From positions 1 to 64,000 of the forward strand of contig JAEINU010000005.1 of the NCBI GenBank assembly GCA_016342685.1: a stretch of DNA of 64,000 nucleotides, given 5' to 3'. Below are positions 41,423 to 51,530 of the stretch, piece after piece (position 1 is the first letter of the stretch; the number at the start of each line of letters is the position of its first letter). The DNA comes from Bacteroidales bacterium (GTDB lineage: Bacteria; Bacteroidota; Bacteroidia; Bacteroidales; UBA12077). The notes beneath the pieces are model-generated. The model worked only from the letters and a program-made list of their open reading frames with translations, ran no database searches and had not been told where the DNA came from. The position numbers and the translations under genes were made by a program.

Positions 41423-44179
41423 TTAATTTACGGAATAATTGTATAAAAAGTTATACCTAGAACCCACAATTAAGTTAAACTGGTTTCTGGTATTGTTTAA
41501 ATAGCCAATTGTAAATGGTGTATTTCCTTTTAAAGGAAACCCATTATAGATACTTCCATCACTATTAAACAAAAATAACTCGCTAGTTGTTTTCGACACA
41601 ATTCCTATTTTTCTGTCGTCGTACGAAAAGTAGTAATAAACAGGGTAAGAGTCAATCTTTTCGCCGAATTTATAGTTAAAAAGCTTAGAGCCATTATTTT
41701 TTATTACTTCAAGCTTTTTATCGTTTAAGAAAATGTAATCTTTAAATCCATCAGCATTAATATCTTGATAATCGAAAAAGTGATCCTTATTAAAATCTCC
41801 AATTTGTTTGGTCTCTACAATTCCATCTAGATGAATCAATTTTACCAATCCTGAAGTATCTGTTGTAACAAATTTATTTGTGTTATTACTTGTTTCAAGA
41901 ATAAAAGAATTGTTTACCGATTGTGCAAATTGTGTTTTTACATTAATTCGTTCTTTACCTTTTCGGTTAAGAATGTATACCCTGTATTTATCGGCAAAAA
42001 TCAGATAATCGTTTGTGTTAACTCTAAAGTGTTGCAAAGGTTTTGTAACCCAGGTATCGGTTTGTCCAAATTCCCATCCATTTATTAAACTGCCCTCAAT
42101 ATTATATAAATAAACATTTTTATTTTCGCAAGGAATAAACATTCTGTAATCGAGAGTTTTATCGTAATCGAATAATGCAATTCCTGCAGTCGAAGGTGAC
42201 CTTAGTTTTACTGGATAACGTTCAACATAATTTCCTTTGCGATCTATTAAATGAATCTTATTTTTTGTGCTAAATAGCAATTGCAATTTTCCATTTTTAT
42301 AAAAGTCTATCTGAGAAATTTCACTATTAATTTTTTCGTTCAATTGTAATTTCCATAAAATTCTGCCTACTTTATTAATCAAATAGATTTTGTTATTTAA
42401 ATCCTGAACAAAAATTTCATTTTCTTTTGTGTAATGATTTGTAACTAACACTGGTTTAGAGGCAATTGCAGTATCTAAGTGACTTTCCCATACAGTAACA
42501 GCTTCTTCTTTTGTTTCAGGAATATATTGCAGGTATAAGTTATTGTAAATCATTTCGTTATTTTGCTGAAATTGAACGGCAAAAGCTTGAAATTTTTTTA
42601 TGCTTTCGATGTGTGTATTTAATCCTTTTTTTAGATTTGGATTTAAAAAATCAGAGATATAATCGGGAGATCTATACAGGTTTGTATAGAAATAGAAATT
42701 CGATTTGGATGATAGATAATTGGTAAATCGTTTAAACTTGATATCATTATCGAGTGTTTTTTGAAGAATTTGCGAATGAATAAACTGCGACAAAGCATCT
42801 TTTGAACTTCCTGCAATCATAAAATTATCGATAAATGTTATGTACTGATTTTCAAACTCTGGAAAAACTTTCCCGAAAAAAATTCGATAAAGATTTTTTA
42901 CAGGAAGAGAATATATTTTATAGTTTGTCTCTTTATCAATTTTTAAATTACTAATATATCTTGATTTTTTAGTATTATTAATTTTGGAAATTTTAGTAAT
43001 TATAGTTTCTAGTTCTTTAGATACAATACTTTTACTATGCGAACGCATTACAACAAAAGTATTTTCTTTAAAACTTCCATTGGGTAAATCGGTAATTACA
43101 ACCCCAATTTCTTCGTCGAGTTGATTTTTAAAGAAATTTTCAAAATCAATCGAGTATTTGTTTTTGTATTGATCGATAAATAGTTGGTAGTTATTTATTT
43201 CCCCCTGTTTTTTAAGATAAGATTTATAAGATTTTAAATATTCTGCATTATTGCTTAATCCAAATGATACAAATAGTGCAGTATTCGATGGAAGAATCTC
43301 ATTCATTTTATGATCAACGGCTTCTTGTTTTAGAAATATATTAAGATAATTATTAAGAGAATCGCTGCTAAAGGTAAACCCGTTTAATAAAACAGCATCG
43401 CTTTTTAAATTAACATCAAGTTCTGCCCAATCACCAATATTATTCATATTAGCGATAAGTGATTTTTGTTTTTTGCTTAACGCACCAGAAATAACATTGT
43501 TAAAGTTTGTAAGATTGATATACAAATTAGCGTCGACATTTTTCCCAGCGGTTCTTTGAACTCGTAAAAAGGCCTGATTGTTTAAAAGAGATTTTTCTAC
43601 TTCGGACTGACGAATAGCATTTTCCAAAAGAATCGAAGATGTGCTAAACAATAAAATACCTTTATTAAATGAGAAATTAAGCTCGTGTTTTTCGGTTTTG
43701 ACCTGATAAATTCGAATATTATTATAGTCTCGTGTTTTTATACTTTTGTCTGTACTTATTAAGCTCGTAATTGATTGTAATAAGAATTTTTTATCTCTAA
43801 AATTTTGTAAGTGAACTAAAAAGAGAAAACCTAAATCGGTTTTTCCTAACTTATGCGCCGAAATAACAAGCTGATTTTCGTTTGTTAAATCTTTAATTAT
43901 TTGATTTTGATCAGATAAATCCTTTAAAAAACTTATTTCTGAATCTAAATTTTGAATAGCAGGAAATTCCTTGAGTTCTCGCCAGATCTTATTCTCAGAT
44001 TGAATTGATGAGAATTTATTAATAAAATCATTACTTTCTATTATTAAACTCGCATTTAAAGGAATGGCTTTATATATATCGAAATCAGGAAGTTGTTGGT
44101 TTTTAAAGTAGGTGTATCCAAAATAAGTGGATATGGGAATTAGTACAATTGCAATTCCAATTAAAACTTTCTTTAACAT
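41423..44179 (-). CDS. Large membrane-anchored protein with DUF3352-like and propeller-like parts
   Basis: From ATG 44179 the protein has 918 residues; an in-frame TTG lies farther upstream at 44212 but the ATG directly precedes the hydrophobic anchor (about 2-22). Residues 30-570 resemble DUF3352-type periplasmic proteins (FVSFGLSNNAEYL, EEIGVVITDLPNG). From about 590 repeated strands such as IYLINKVGRILWKLQLNE, IHLIDRKGNYVERYP and VYLYNIEGSLINGWEF look like a beta-propeller. First gene of the three-gene envelope unit. No catalytic motif seen. Confidence 0.7.
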   Translation of the reverse strand: MLKKVLIGIAIVLIPISTYFGYTYFKNQQLPDFDIYKAIPLNASLIIESNDFINKFSSIQSENKIWRELKEFPAIQNLDSEISFLKDLSDQNQIIKDLTNENQLVISAHKLGKTDLGFLFLVHLQNFRDKKFLLQSITSLISTDKSIKTRDYNNIRIYQVKTEKHELNFSFNKGILLFSTSSILLENAIRQSEVEKSLLNNQAFLRVQRTAGKNVDANLYINLTNFNNVISGALSKKQKSLIANMNNIGDWAELDVNLKSDAVLLNGFTFSSDSLNNYLNIFLKQEAVDHKMNEILPSNTALFVSFGLSNNAEYLKSYKSYLKKQGEINNYQLFIDQYKNKYSIDFENFFKNQLDEEIGVVITDLPNGSFKENTFVVMRSHSKSIVSKELETIITKISKINNTKKSRYISNLKIDKETNYKIYSLPVKNLYRIFFGKVFPEFENQYITFIDNFMIAGSSKDALSQFIHSQILQKTLDNDIKFKRFTNYLSSKSNFYFYTNLYRSPDYISDFLNPNLKKGLNTHIESIKKFQAFAVQFQQNNEMIYNNLYLQYIPETKEEAVTVWESHLDTAIASKPVLVTNHYTKENEIFVQDLNNKIYLINKVGRILWKLQLNEKINSEISQIDFYKNGKLQLLFSTKNKIHLIDRKGNYVERYPVKLRSPSTAGIALFDYDKTLDYRMFIPCENKNVYLYNIEGSLINGWEFGQTDTWVTKPLQHFRVNTNDYLIFADKYRVYILNRKGKERINVKTQFAQSVNNSFILETSNNTNKFVTTDTSGLVKLIHLDGIVETKQIGDFNKDHFFDYQDINADGFKDYIFLNDKKLEVIKNNGSKLFNYKFGEKIDSYPVYYYFSYDDRKIGIVSKTTSELFLFNSDGSIYNGFPLKGNTPFTIGYLNNTRNQFNLIVGSRYNFLYNYSVN

Positions 44180-44303
44180 AGGATTTTGAGTGATTTTTTC
44201 AGTTCTTACCAAAAATATTAAATATAATTCTATAAGTAAAATAAATGCTAGTAAACATAAATAAAAATTGATTAAACCAATATTAACTATTCAAATCAAA
44301 TAG

Positions 44304-44311
44304 TAAATTTG
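44304..44311 (+). promoter_or_regulatory. -7 box for the TonB-dependent receptor gene
   Basis: TAAATTTG matches TAnnTTTG fully and lies 25 nt before the ATG. No upstream TTG at the standard distance. Confidence 0.4.
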
Positions 44312-44335
44312 TAGTTACAGTTAATTTAAAATTTT

Positions 44336-46744
44336 ATGTTGATTAAGAGAATACTAACAATCATAATAAGTTTATTGTTTTCGATGTATGCATTTGGACA
44401 AAAGCTTATTATTAAAGATTCAGATTCAAAAATGCCAATCGCCGATGTAGCGATTTATAATGCTTTGAAGACAAAATCGGCACTTTCAGATAAAAAGGGA
44501 GAAGTAAACTTAAGTGAATTTCTTATAGATGAGATTATTTATTTTCAGCATCCTTCGTACACAAATCTTTTTTTGAGTAAAAAACAGTTAAAAGAAAATA
44601 ATTGGGTTGTATACCTTGAAAAATCTGTAGTGGAGCTTGAAGAGTTTGTGATTTCTGCTTATCGGTGGGAGCAAAATGTTAAAGAAATACCGAATAAGAT
44701 AACACGTTTAACTCGCAAGGAAATTATTTTTAATAATCCACAAACAGCGGCAGATTTATTATCTAATACGAATGAGGTTTTTGTGCAAAAGAGTCAGCTT
44801 GGTGGAGGAAGCCCAATGATTCGGGGTTTTTCAACGAATTCTGTGTTGCTTGTTGTTGATGGTGTGCGAATGAATAACGCAATCTATCGAGAAGGGAATT
44901 TACAAAATGTAATATCTCTGGATGCGAACACCATAGAAAGCAGCGAGATTATATTTGGTCCGGGATCGGTTACTTATGGCAGCGATGCTTTGGGGGGTGT
45001 TATGGATTTCCATACGCTTAGTGTTAAACTTTCTGCATCCGAGGAGAAGCAAATTTCAGGGAATGCATTTACCCGATATTCATCGGCAAATAATGAGAAA
45101 ACAGGACATGTAGATTTAAATCTGGGATATAGAAAATGGGGTTTCTTAAGTAGTTTGTCGTATAGCGATTACGATGATTTGAAAATGGGATCTCATCATA
45201 ACGATGAATATAAGAGGTTAGAGTATGTTGAACAGGTTAACGGAATTGATTCTGTTTTTAAAAATAACGACCCAAATACTCAAGTCGAATCAGGATATAA
45301 TCAAATTAATTTTATGCAGAAGGTTCGGTTTAAGGCTACAAATAATTTGGATTTTAATTATGCATTTCATTATTCAAAATTGTCGGATGTTCCTCGTTAC
45401 GATCGATTAATTCAGTATAAAGGTGAAGCTTTAAAATATGGGGAGTGGTATTATGGTCCGCAAAAATGGATGATGCATTCCTTAAATGTAAGCTACAACA
45501 ATCAAAATCTACTTTTCGATAAATTGAGATTAAATATTTCATATCAGGATTACGAGGAAAGTCGCCACGATAGAAAATACAGAAATGAGAATTTGCGCGA
45601 GCGCACCGAAAAAGTTAAAGCTTATACTTTTAATTTGGATTTCGATAAAGGTTTTAAAAGCGAAAATCAAATATTTTATGGTTTAGAGGCGGTTTATAAT
45701 TCTGTAAATTCCACAGGAAGAAATAAAAACATAACAACCGGTGAAATTAGCCCAGAATCGACCAGGTATCCCGATGGAGATAATGATTATACAACTTTAG
45801 CTGCTTACATTGGCTATAAGGATAATTTAAGTAAAAACATTACATTTATTTCTGGGGTAAGAGCAAATTATGTAAGTTCATATTCTACGTTGGAAGATAC
45901 TACTTTCTTTAATTTTCCTTACGACAATATATCTGTTGAGAATAGTTCCTTGAATGGTTCTTTAGGATTTGTTTTTCGTCTGCCAAAACAATGGCAGTTT
46001 AATGTGAATGTATCATCGGGTTTTCATGCTCCTAATATCGACGATATTGCTAAAGTTTTTGATTCGGAACCAGGAAATGTGGTAGTTCCTAACGAAAATT
46101 TAAAACCAGAGTATGCCTATAATGCCGATTTAGGAATACAGAAAGAATTTGGTAAAGTTGCAAAAATTCAACTCACAGGATTTTACACGTATCTTACAAA
46201 AGCATTTGTTCGCAGAGATTATACTTTTAACGGACAAGATTCCATAATGTATGATGGCGAAATGAGTAAGGTGTTAGCTATTGTAAATGCCGACGAGGCG
46301 TTTATATATGGATGCAATGCAGCTGTTGAATTAAATTTTCTTTCTGATTTTAAATTGAGCTCTATAATTAATTATACCAAGGGTCAGGATCAGGATAAAA
46401 TTCCTTTACGACATGTTTCCCCATTATTTGGAAGTACAAGGTTAACCTATACTCACAAGAGAATTAAAGCTTCTGTTTTTGCCGATTACAATGGAGAAAT
46501 CTCTTATAACAACTTAGCGCCAAGCGAGCAAGATAAACCTTATATGTATGCAACAGATTCAAATGGGGATCCATATGCGCCCGCTTGGTTTACCTTCAAT
46601 ACAATGGTATCGTATCGAATAAAAGATTTTGGAACTATAAATTTAGGTGTTCAAAATATATTTGATAATAGATATAGACCTTATTCTTCTGGAATTGTAG
46701 CTCCAGGTCGTAATTTTATAGTAGGACTGAGGGCAAACTTTTAA
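44336..46744 (+). CDS. TonB-dependent receptor (heme/hemoglobin-receptor-like plug)
   Basis: 802 residues. A signal peptide (ending AFGQ) leads to a carboxypeptidase-regulatory-like domain (25-100), then the plug: GGGSPMIRGFSTNSVLLVVDG, VRMNNAIYREGNLQNVI and GPGSVTYGSDALGGVMDF. The plug form, and PNIDDIAKVFDSEPG with VVPNENLKPEYAYN in the barrel, are most like receptors of the hemoglobin/transferrin/lactoferrin type. The C-terminal strand ends VGLRANF. No heme uptake genes are next to it, so the ligand is open. It is followed 98 nt later by an LPP20-like secreted protein gene. Confidence 0.9.
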   Translation: MLIKRILTIIISLLFSMYAFGQKLIIKDSDSKMPIADVAIYNALKTKSALSDKKGEVNLSEFLIDEIIYFQHPSYTNLFLSKKQLKENNWVVYLEKSVVELEEFVISAYRWEQNVKEIPNKITRLTRKEIIFNNPQTAADLLSNTNEVFVQKSQLGGGSPMIRGFSTNSVLLVVDGVRMNNAIYREGNLQNVISLDANTIESSEIIFGPGSVTYGSDALGGVMDFHTLSVKLSASEEKQISGNAFTRYSSANNEKTGHVDLNLGYRKWGFLSSLSYSDYDDLKMGSHHNDEYKRLEYVEQVNGIDSVFKNNDPNTQVESGYNQINFMQKVRFKATNNLDFNYAFHYSKLSDVPRYDRLIQYKGEALKYGEWYYGPQKWMMHSLNVSYNNQNLLFDKLRLNISYQDYEESRHDRKYRNENLRERTEKVKAYTFNLDFDKGFKSENQIFYGLEAVYNSVNSTGRNKNITTGEISPESTRYPDGDNDYTTLAAYIGYKDNLSKNITFISGVRANYVSSYSTLEDTTFFNFPYDNISVENSSLNGSLGFVFRLPKQWQFNVNVSSGFHAPNIDDIAKVFDSEPGNVVVPNENLKPEYAYNADLGIQKEFGKVAKIQLTGFYTYLTKAFVRRDYTFNGQDSIMYDGEMSKVLAIVNADEAFIYGCNAAVELNFLSDFKLSSIINYTKGQDQDKIPLRHVSPLFGSTRLTYTHKRIKASVFADYNGEISYNNLAPSEQDKPYMYATDSNGDPYAPAWFTFNTMVSYRIKDFGTINLGVQNIFDNRYRPYSSGIVAPGRNFIVGLRANF

Positions 46745-46842
46745 TTAAATTATTCGTATTTAATATTTTTGGTTCGAAGATTGTATTGTAAGAAAATAAT
46801 TTGGTATTTTTAATATTTGATCATAGAAAAACCTTCTCAAAA

Positions 46843-47904
46843 ATGAAATATATTATTTCAGTACTAACTATTTTTTTTATTAGTAATTTCTCGATTTCTG
46901 CACAAGTTGAAAACACTTCTGATATTATTGATGTAGATAAAGAAAAATATGAGCAAAATGTTTTTAACAAAGAGTTTGATGAGTATCAGGATACTGCGGA
47001 TTTAGAAAAGAAACTTTACGATCGGATACCGGAAAAACTTCCCGAATGGATTTTTAATCCAATCCAAATTGGAGAGAGTATTCGAGTTGTTGGTTTTTCT
47101 GATCCAAATATGGAAAAAAAGGAAGCTTTTAAATTGGCTGTTTTAAGAGCTAAAGCCATGTATGTGCTTTTTAATCATGCTTCAATTAGCAATATTACAG
47201 ACGATTATACGAATTTGCATGAGTCGCGAAAGTACTCATTATATTCAACAAAATTTCAGGATTTTTCGCTATCAAAAGCTAGCTTTGCTTACAATAATTC
47301 TGATGTTACAATAATCGATACTTTTTATACCAAATATAATGAGGGAGTTGTACTAATCGAAATACAGAATGTGCAACTAGAGAAAGATAAATTGGATACA
47401 CTATTGATTCGAGGTGAACATTTGCAAGTATTTATAGAACGAAATTTTCAAAAGGAAAAAATAGAATTCTTTAATTTCTTTATTAAAGATGATATTTCTA
47501 ATTCTGATTCGCTGGATTTGGTTTCTCAATATAATTACAGAAGGGTAAATCGTAGTTACGATATATCATCTATTTATGGCGATAGCATTATAGATTTTGA
47601 AGAGCGCACCTATAATTATAGAACAGAATTGGAGTTTGCAAAAGATTCCACAAATTCTGAATTAAACGAGTTTAGACTTACCCGAGGTCTTTGGAATGGT
47701 TATGTTTCCGGATTATTATCTAATATAACAACACTATCTAAACTCCTATCAAGTCAGATAAAAAACTCAAACGATTTTTATACACTTAAAAGCGAAGGAT
47801 TAATTCGAACGGTTGCTCGAAATAAGGTTTCTTTTGGTTTTAATGATTTTAAAATGTACGAGAATCAGCTTTATATTGATTTAAATGGGCAGATACTTTA
47901 TTAA
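46843..47904 (+). CDS. Secreted LPP20-like protein
   Basis: 353 residues from ATG 46843 (an in-frame TTG at 46801 would add a charged leader before the signal peptide and is unlikely). Signal peptide about 1-20, ending ISAQ. LPEWIFNP, IRVVGFSDPNMEKKEAFKLAVLRAKAMYVL (in parts) fits the LPP20-type domain: Pro-Glu-Trp start, VGFS, then Ala-rich helix. The rest is not recognised. It may share a transcript with the TonB receptor. A -7-like TATTTTTG lies at 46764-46771, so it may also have its own promoter. Confidence 0.68.
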   Translation: MKYIISVLTIFFISNFSISAQVENTSDIIDVDKEKYEQNVFNKEFDEYQDTADLEKKLYDRIPEKLPEWIFNPIQIGESIRVVGFSDPNMEKKEAFKLAVLRAKAMYVLFNHASISNITDDYTNLHESRKYSLYSTKFQDFSLSKASFAYNNSDVTIIDTFYTKYNEGVVLIEIQNVQLEKDKLDTLLIRGEHLQVFIERNFQKEKIEFFNFFIKDDISNSDSLDLVSQYNYRRVNRSYDISSIYGDSIIDFEERTYNYRTELEFAKDSTNSELNEFRLTRGLWNGYVSGLLSNITTLSKLLSSQIKNSNDFYTLKSEGLIRTVARNKVSFGFNDFKMYENQLYIDLNGQILY

Positions 47905-47942
47905 ATGAGAGTGTCCAAAAAGGTATTATTATAGCAAAAACG

Positions 47943-48004
47943 CTTCGGCAGGCTCAGTGTGACAATCAGAATATCAGGAAATTGTCATGCTGAGCCTGTC
48001 GAAG
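47943..48004. repeat. Intergenic inverted repeat (copy 2), possible two-way terminator
   Basis: Arms 47943-47964 (CTTCGGCAGGCTCAGTGTGACA without more) and 47983-48004 pair in 19 of 22 positions. It lies between two converging genes, where a hairpin can stop both. It shares its core with 1967-2028. Confidence 0.8.
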
Positions 48005-48042
48005 TATAGACAATTTTCAGTTTTTCTTGACAGCCCCATTCT

Positions 48043-50652
48043 TTATTGTAATTGTTGAATCGCTTTTATCATTTGCTCACCAATTCCAATTGTATAACCT
48101 TTCGATAGGAAATATACTTTATCCTTCTTAAGGATCATAAATACTGGAAAATCATTTAATTCTTTTCCTAAATCTTTGGCTATTTTTTTCATCAGACCAA
48201 AGTTTTCATCAAGAACGAAATGAGTATTTTTAGGAAGCTCATAATTACTAAAATCAGCTTTTGAATTGATTAGCAAGTAAATTTTTACTTTGGTTTTATC
48301 AAAACTTGAAGCAATTTTTTCAATATCTACCAGTGTATGTTTTGTAGGCTCTTTTTGCGGATCAAGAAATCCGATAATATTAACTTCAGCTTTATTTAGA
48401 TGAACTGCATCGCCTGAAAAATTGGTTAGTTTAGATGGTAAATTAATTTTACCAATCGATTCTGGTTTTTCGTTGTTTGTGCGAAGTGTAATTATTATTT
48501 CCTTTTTCTGATTTTCCGAAATATTGAAATATTGCATCGATGTTAAAACACTTCCATTGGTTTGCCTGTTTCCTGTAATCAGTAAATAATTCCCAATTTC
48601 GAGTTCTAGTGCATTTTTCATTTCACTTATTGGAGTGTCCCAACCATAATCTAAAGTGTTATACTTTCCATTATCGAATTTCGAAAGTGCAAAATGTACT
48701 CGGTATTTTAAATCTGTTCCATTTGCAGTATTATTAATTAATTTCAGCGACCCAGTTTTTTTCTTTTCAGTTAAACTTGATTTCTCAAAATGAATATCAG
48801 TCCAGTTTTCAATATAGTACTGTGGAACTTTTGTTGCAGGTTCTAATCTGGAAGCAATTCCAAAACTCCTGCAAGCAGCAACAAAAAATAAATCTCTTGA
48901 ATACGAATCAGTTATTTTCAATTCATATACTCCCTGCGCAGTTATTGGAACATTGTAATAATTATGATCTGAGTTTAATTCTATATTCGTATTTATCCAG
49001 TTTACCAGATGACTAATATCTCGCTTTGTTTTTAGAATAAATTCTTCACCAAATTCTGATTGTAGAAAGTTTTTATAAGTACTTAATTTCTCGTTTTCAA
49101 TTCTTGGATTTAAAACATATTGGATAAAAAGTTCTTTGTTCTTTGTTGGTAGATCTTCTGAGTATTTAAAGGAACTGTTAATGTGAGAAATCAAAACTTC
49201 GGATTCTCCATCGCGTAAATCTTTTGCAGCAATGGACTCCAATAATGGAATTGTAAAATCATGATTTAACATAGAAGCTTCTGAAATGAAAGATTTAATT
49301 TCTGGGTAATTTCCTTTACTTCTTTCAATAAAATCCCAAACAACTAATGGTTCAAAATGGTATTTTTCAGCTAAATCTTCTGCTTCCTTTTTATTCATAA
49401 ATGTACTAGCGTAACTATTGCGAATAGAGTCTTCTTGAGCAAGGCGAATCTTATTCTCGGCTTCACCATCTTCCGACACTGCTTTTGGATCTTTTTCAAT
49501 GGGCGGAATAATATCAAAAATATCGGTGTATTCCTTTCCCGATTGTTCTTCTATTTTAAGTACAATTGTGTCGGTTTGCTCTACGGTGATTTTTTCATAA
49601 GCATATTTATTATCCTTATATGCCCAAACAATTAAGTCGCCAAAACCAGTCATTAAAGAAGCTATTCCATCTTTGTTAACTGCTTTTTTACCAATAGGAT
49701 AAAACTCAGCATAATTGTACAATTGAAATTCAACCGTAGCGTCTTGTACAACATTTTCTTCGGAGTCAATTACTTTAGCATAAATTGTTTTAACAGGGGC
49801 ATAATTGCTAAGCATGTTAACCTTTGTGTATTTTTCTTCTTTACGAATAATCTCTTCAGGGCCTTCATATTTTCCAAATACATTCGAATTAACTAACATA
49901 GTACGTAAGGCTGGAGCCGAAAACCAAGCAATATCTAAATCAGGTTCCGGTTCACAAGCACCTAAATAATGCCATTTACCATCAATCCAAACTTCAACCC
50001 AAGCATGATTGTCATCGGTATGAGCCCAACGTGGAGTGTAACATTGACGTGCAGGAATCCCGGCAGCTCTCATAGCGGTTACAGTAAAAGTCGATTCTTC
50101 GCCACATCTTCCATAGGTTGATTTTATTGCACCTAATGGAGAAATAGTACGTATATCTGTTGGTTGATAATTTATCTTCTCGTGACACCAATGATTCACT
50201 TCCAAAATGGCTTCTTTTAATTCCATTCCATTAAGTCTTACTTTTAATTCTTTAAAGAAAACCGAGCGAGAAGTATCTAAATTTTCATTGTTAACACGAT
50301 AAGGTAGTACAAAGTGTCTGAAAATATCTTCGGGAATTTTCTTGCCCCAACTGAATGTTTCTCTTGTTTCTAGCGCAAGTCTGGCATTTTTCAAGAAAAA
50401 ATCGCCATCGTAATCGGCTAAATCATTTAAAGGCATGTATGCGAATAGAAACATCAACGCTTCTTGTTCCTGCAAACTTAGATCCTGATCAAAAACTGAG
50501 AAGAGTTCTTTTTCTCTATTCGAAGCTAATTCTTTTACTTTTTCAAAATCCGATTTAACAGTCTTAAGGTATTCCGAATCATTAATAAGATGATTCTGTT
50601 TTGAACAACTCACGATTATTATTGCAAGTATTAAGATTATATATATTTTCAT
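48043..50652 (-). CDS. Lipoprotein with active and degenerate transglutaminase-like domains
   Basis: 869 residues. The signal peptide ends IIVSC (lipid Cys16). A transglutaminase-like domain at about 145-245 has Cys183 (GRCGEES), His216 (DDNHAWVEVW) and acidic E234/D238 (CEPEPDLD). A beta domain follows at 285-370. A second, similar block at 545-620 (PITAQGVYELKITDSYSRDL, then FVAACRSFGIASRLEP) copies the layout, but the catalytic Cys is replaced (SRD). The last 150 residues look thioredoxin-like, without CxxC. Probably a periplasm-facing or surface peptidase; substrate unknown. Confidence 0.78.
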   Translation of the reverse strand: MKIYIILILAIIIVSCSKQNHLINDSEYLKTVKSDFEKVKELASNREKELFSVFDQDLSLQEQEALMFLFAYMPLNDLADYDGDFFLKNARLALETRETFSWGKKIPEDIFRHFVLPYRVNNENLDTSRSVFFKELKVRLNGMELKEAILEVNHWCHEKINYQPTDIRTISPLGAIKSTYGRCGEESTFTVTAMRAAGIPARQCYTPRWAHTDDNHAWVEVWIDGKWHYLGACEPEPDLDIAWFSAPALRTMLVNSNVFGKYEGPEEIIRKEEKYTKVNMLSNYAPVKTIYAKVIDSEENVVQDATVEFQLYNYAEFYPIGKKAVNKDGIASLMTGFGDLIVWAYKDNKYAYEKITVEQTDTIVLKIEEQSGKEYTDIFDIIPPIEKDPKAVSEDGEAENKIRLAQEDSIRNSYASTFMNKKEAEDLAEKYHFEPLVVWDFIERSKGNYPEIKSFISEASMLNHDFTIPLLESIAAKDLRDGESEVLISHINSSFKYSEDLPTKNKELFIQYVLNPRIENEKLSTYKNFLQSEFGEEFILKTKRDISHLVNWINTNIELNSDHNYYNVPITAQGVYELKITDSYSRDLFFVAACRSFGIASRLEPATKVPQYYIENWTDIHFEKSSLTEKKKTGSLKLINNTANGTDLKYRVHFALSKFDNGKYNTLDYGWDTPISEMKNALELEIGNYLLITGNRQTNGSVLTSMQYFNISENQKKEIIITLRTNNEKPESIGKINLPSKLTNFSGDAVHLNKAEVNIIGFLDPQKEPTKHTLVDIEKIASSFDKTKVKIYLLINSKADFSNYELPKNTHFVLDENFGLMKKIAKDLGKELNDFPVFMILKKDKVYFLSKGYTIGIGEQMIKAIQQLQ

Positions 50653-50662
50653 ATTTGGGGTA

Positions 50663-51415
50663 TTATAATGTGTTTAATATTTTAATTATTTTTTTTACTC
50701 TTTTTGGATCTGTTACTAATTTTTCAAACTCACTAATGTTTGGAATGCTACTCATCTCAATTTCTTTTTTTCTAAAAACCATCCCATTTTCTTTAGGGTT
50801 TCGAAGCGATGCATGAAACTCGTTAGCATCGGTTTTATGATGAATTTCAGAAATGTTATCTTCATTTATTCCACTACCAGACATAATTATAATTCGATCG
50901 TTTGCTTTTTCAACTAGGGTTCTAATAAGGACAATGCCATCAAAAGCTTTGTTTTTTTGTCCCGATGTTAGAATTCTATTGCAGCCACAGTTTATGATAT
51001 CTTCCAAAGCTTGAAAAGGATCATTACACACATCAAATGCTCTATGGAAAGTTACCGACATAGGATTTGCAAGCTTAACAAGTTCCGCCGTTCTCTTTTT
51101 ATCAATATTACCATCTGTATTTAAAAGCCCAATTACAACTCCATCTACTCCCACTTGTTTTGCGAACTCCACATCTTTTTTCATGATCTCAAACTCCAGA
51201 TCAGAATAATAAAAATCTCCACCGCGTGGCCTAATAATAATATTAAGATCGATATTAAGAGTTTCTCTAGCTATAAGAATGGAACCATAAGATGGAGTTG
51301 TTCCACCTTCGTAAATATTATCGCAAAGTTCTACCCGATGTGCGCCACCCTTTTGGGCCATTATTGCTGATTCAACAGAATTAGCACATACTTCTAGCTT
51401 GAGTTCAGATCTCAT
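50663..51415 (-). CDS. cutC: Copper homeostasis protein CutC family
   Basis: A TIM-barrel protein of 250 residues from ATG 51415 (an in-frame TTG at 51463 is not supported). LEVCANSVESAIMAQKGGAHRVELCDN opens the chain; anchor motifs are GGTTPSYG, IIRPRGGDFYYS, TFHRAFDVC and LTSGQK. Named for a link with copper tolerance, but the biochemical role in bacteria is unsettled. It ends 10 nt upstream of the transglutaminase-like gene on the same strand, so the two may be co-transcribed. Confidence 0.9.
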   Translation of the reverse strand: MRSELKLEVCANSVESAIMAQKGGAHRVELCDNIYEGGTTPSYGSILIARETLNIDLNIIIRPRGGDFYYSDLEFEIMKKDVEFAKQVGVDGVVIGLLNTDGNIDKKRTAELVKLANPMSVTFHRAFDVCNDPFQALEDIINCGCNRILTSGQKNKAFDGIVLIRTLVEKANDRIIIMSGSGINEDNISEIHHKTDANEFHASLRNPKENGMVFRKKEIEMSSIPNISEFEKLVTDPKRVKKIIKILNTL

Positions 51416-51503
51416 ATTTATTCTATTTGATTGATAAAAATACTTAAGATTATTTGAAATCAATATTTCTTGAGTTCTTTTTTCGAATTCAAAATAACAA
51501 ACT

Positions 51504-51511
51504 TAAATTTG
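51504..51511 (+). promoter_or_regulatory. -7 box for the Na/Pi cotransporter gene
   Basis: TAAATTTG matches TAnnTTTG and lies 19 nt before ATG 51531; no -33 TTG at the standard distance. Confidence 0.4.
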
Positions 51512-51530
51512 TTATTGTTATATTGTGTAT

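Noticed and set aside
44336-47904. TonB receptor with SusD partner (polysaccharide utilisation locus)
   Set aside because: The downstream protein is LPP20-like with no SusD features, and no glycoside hydrolase genes are nearby.
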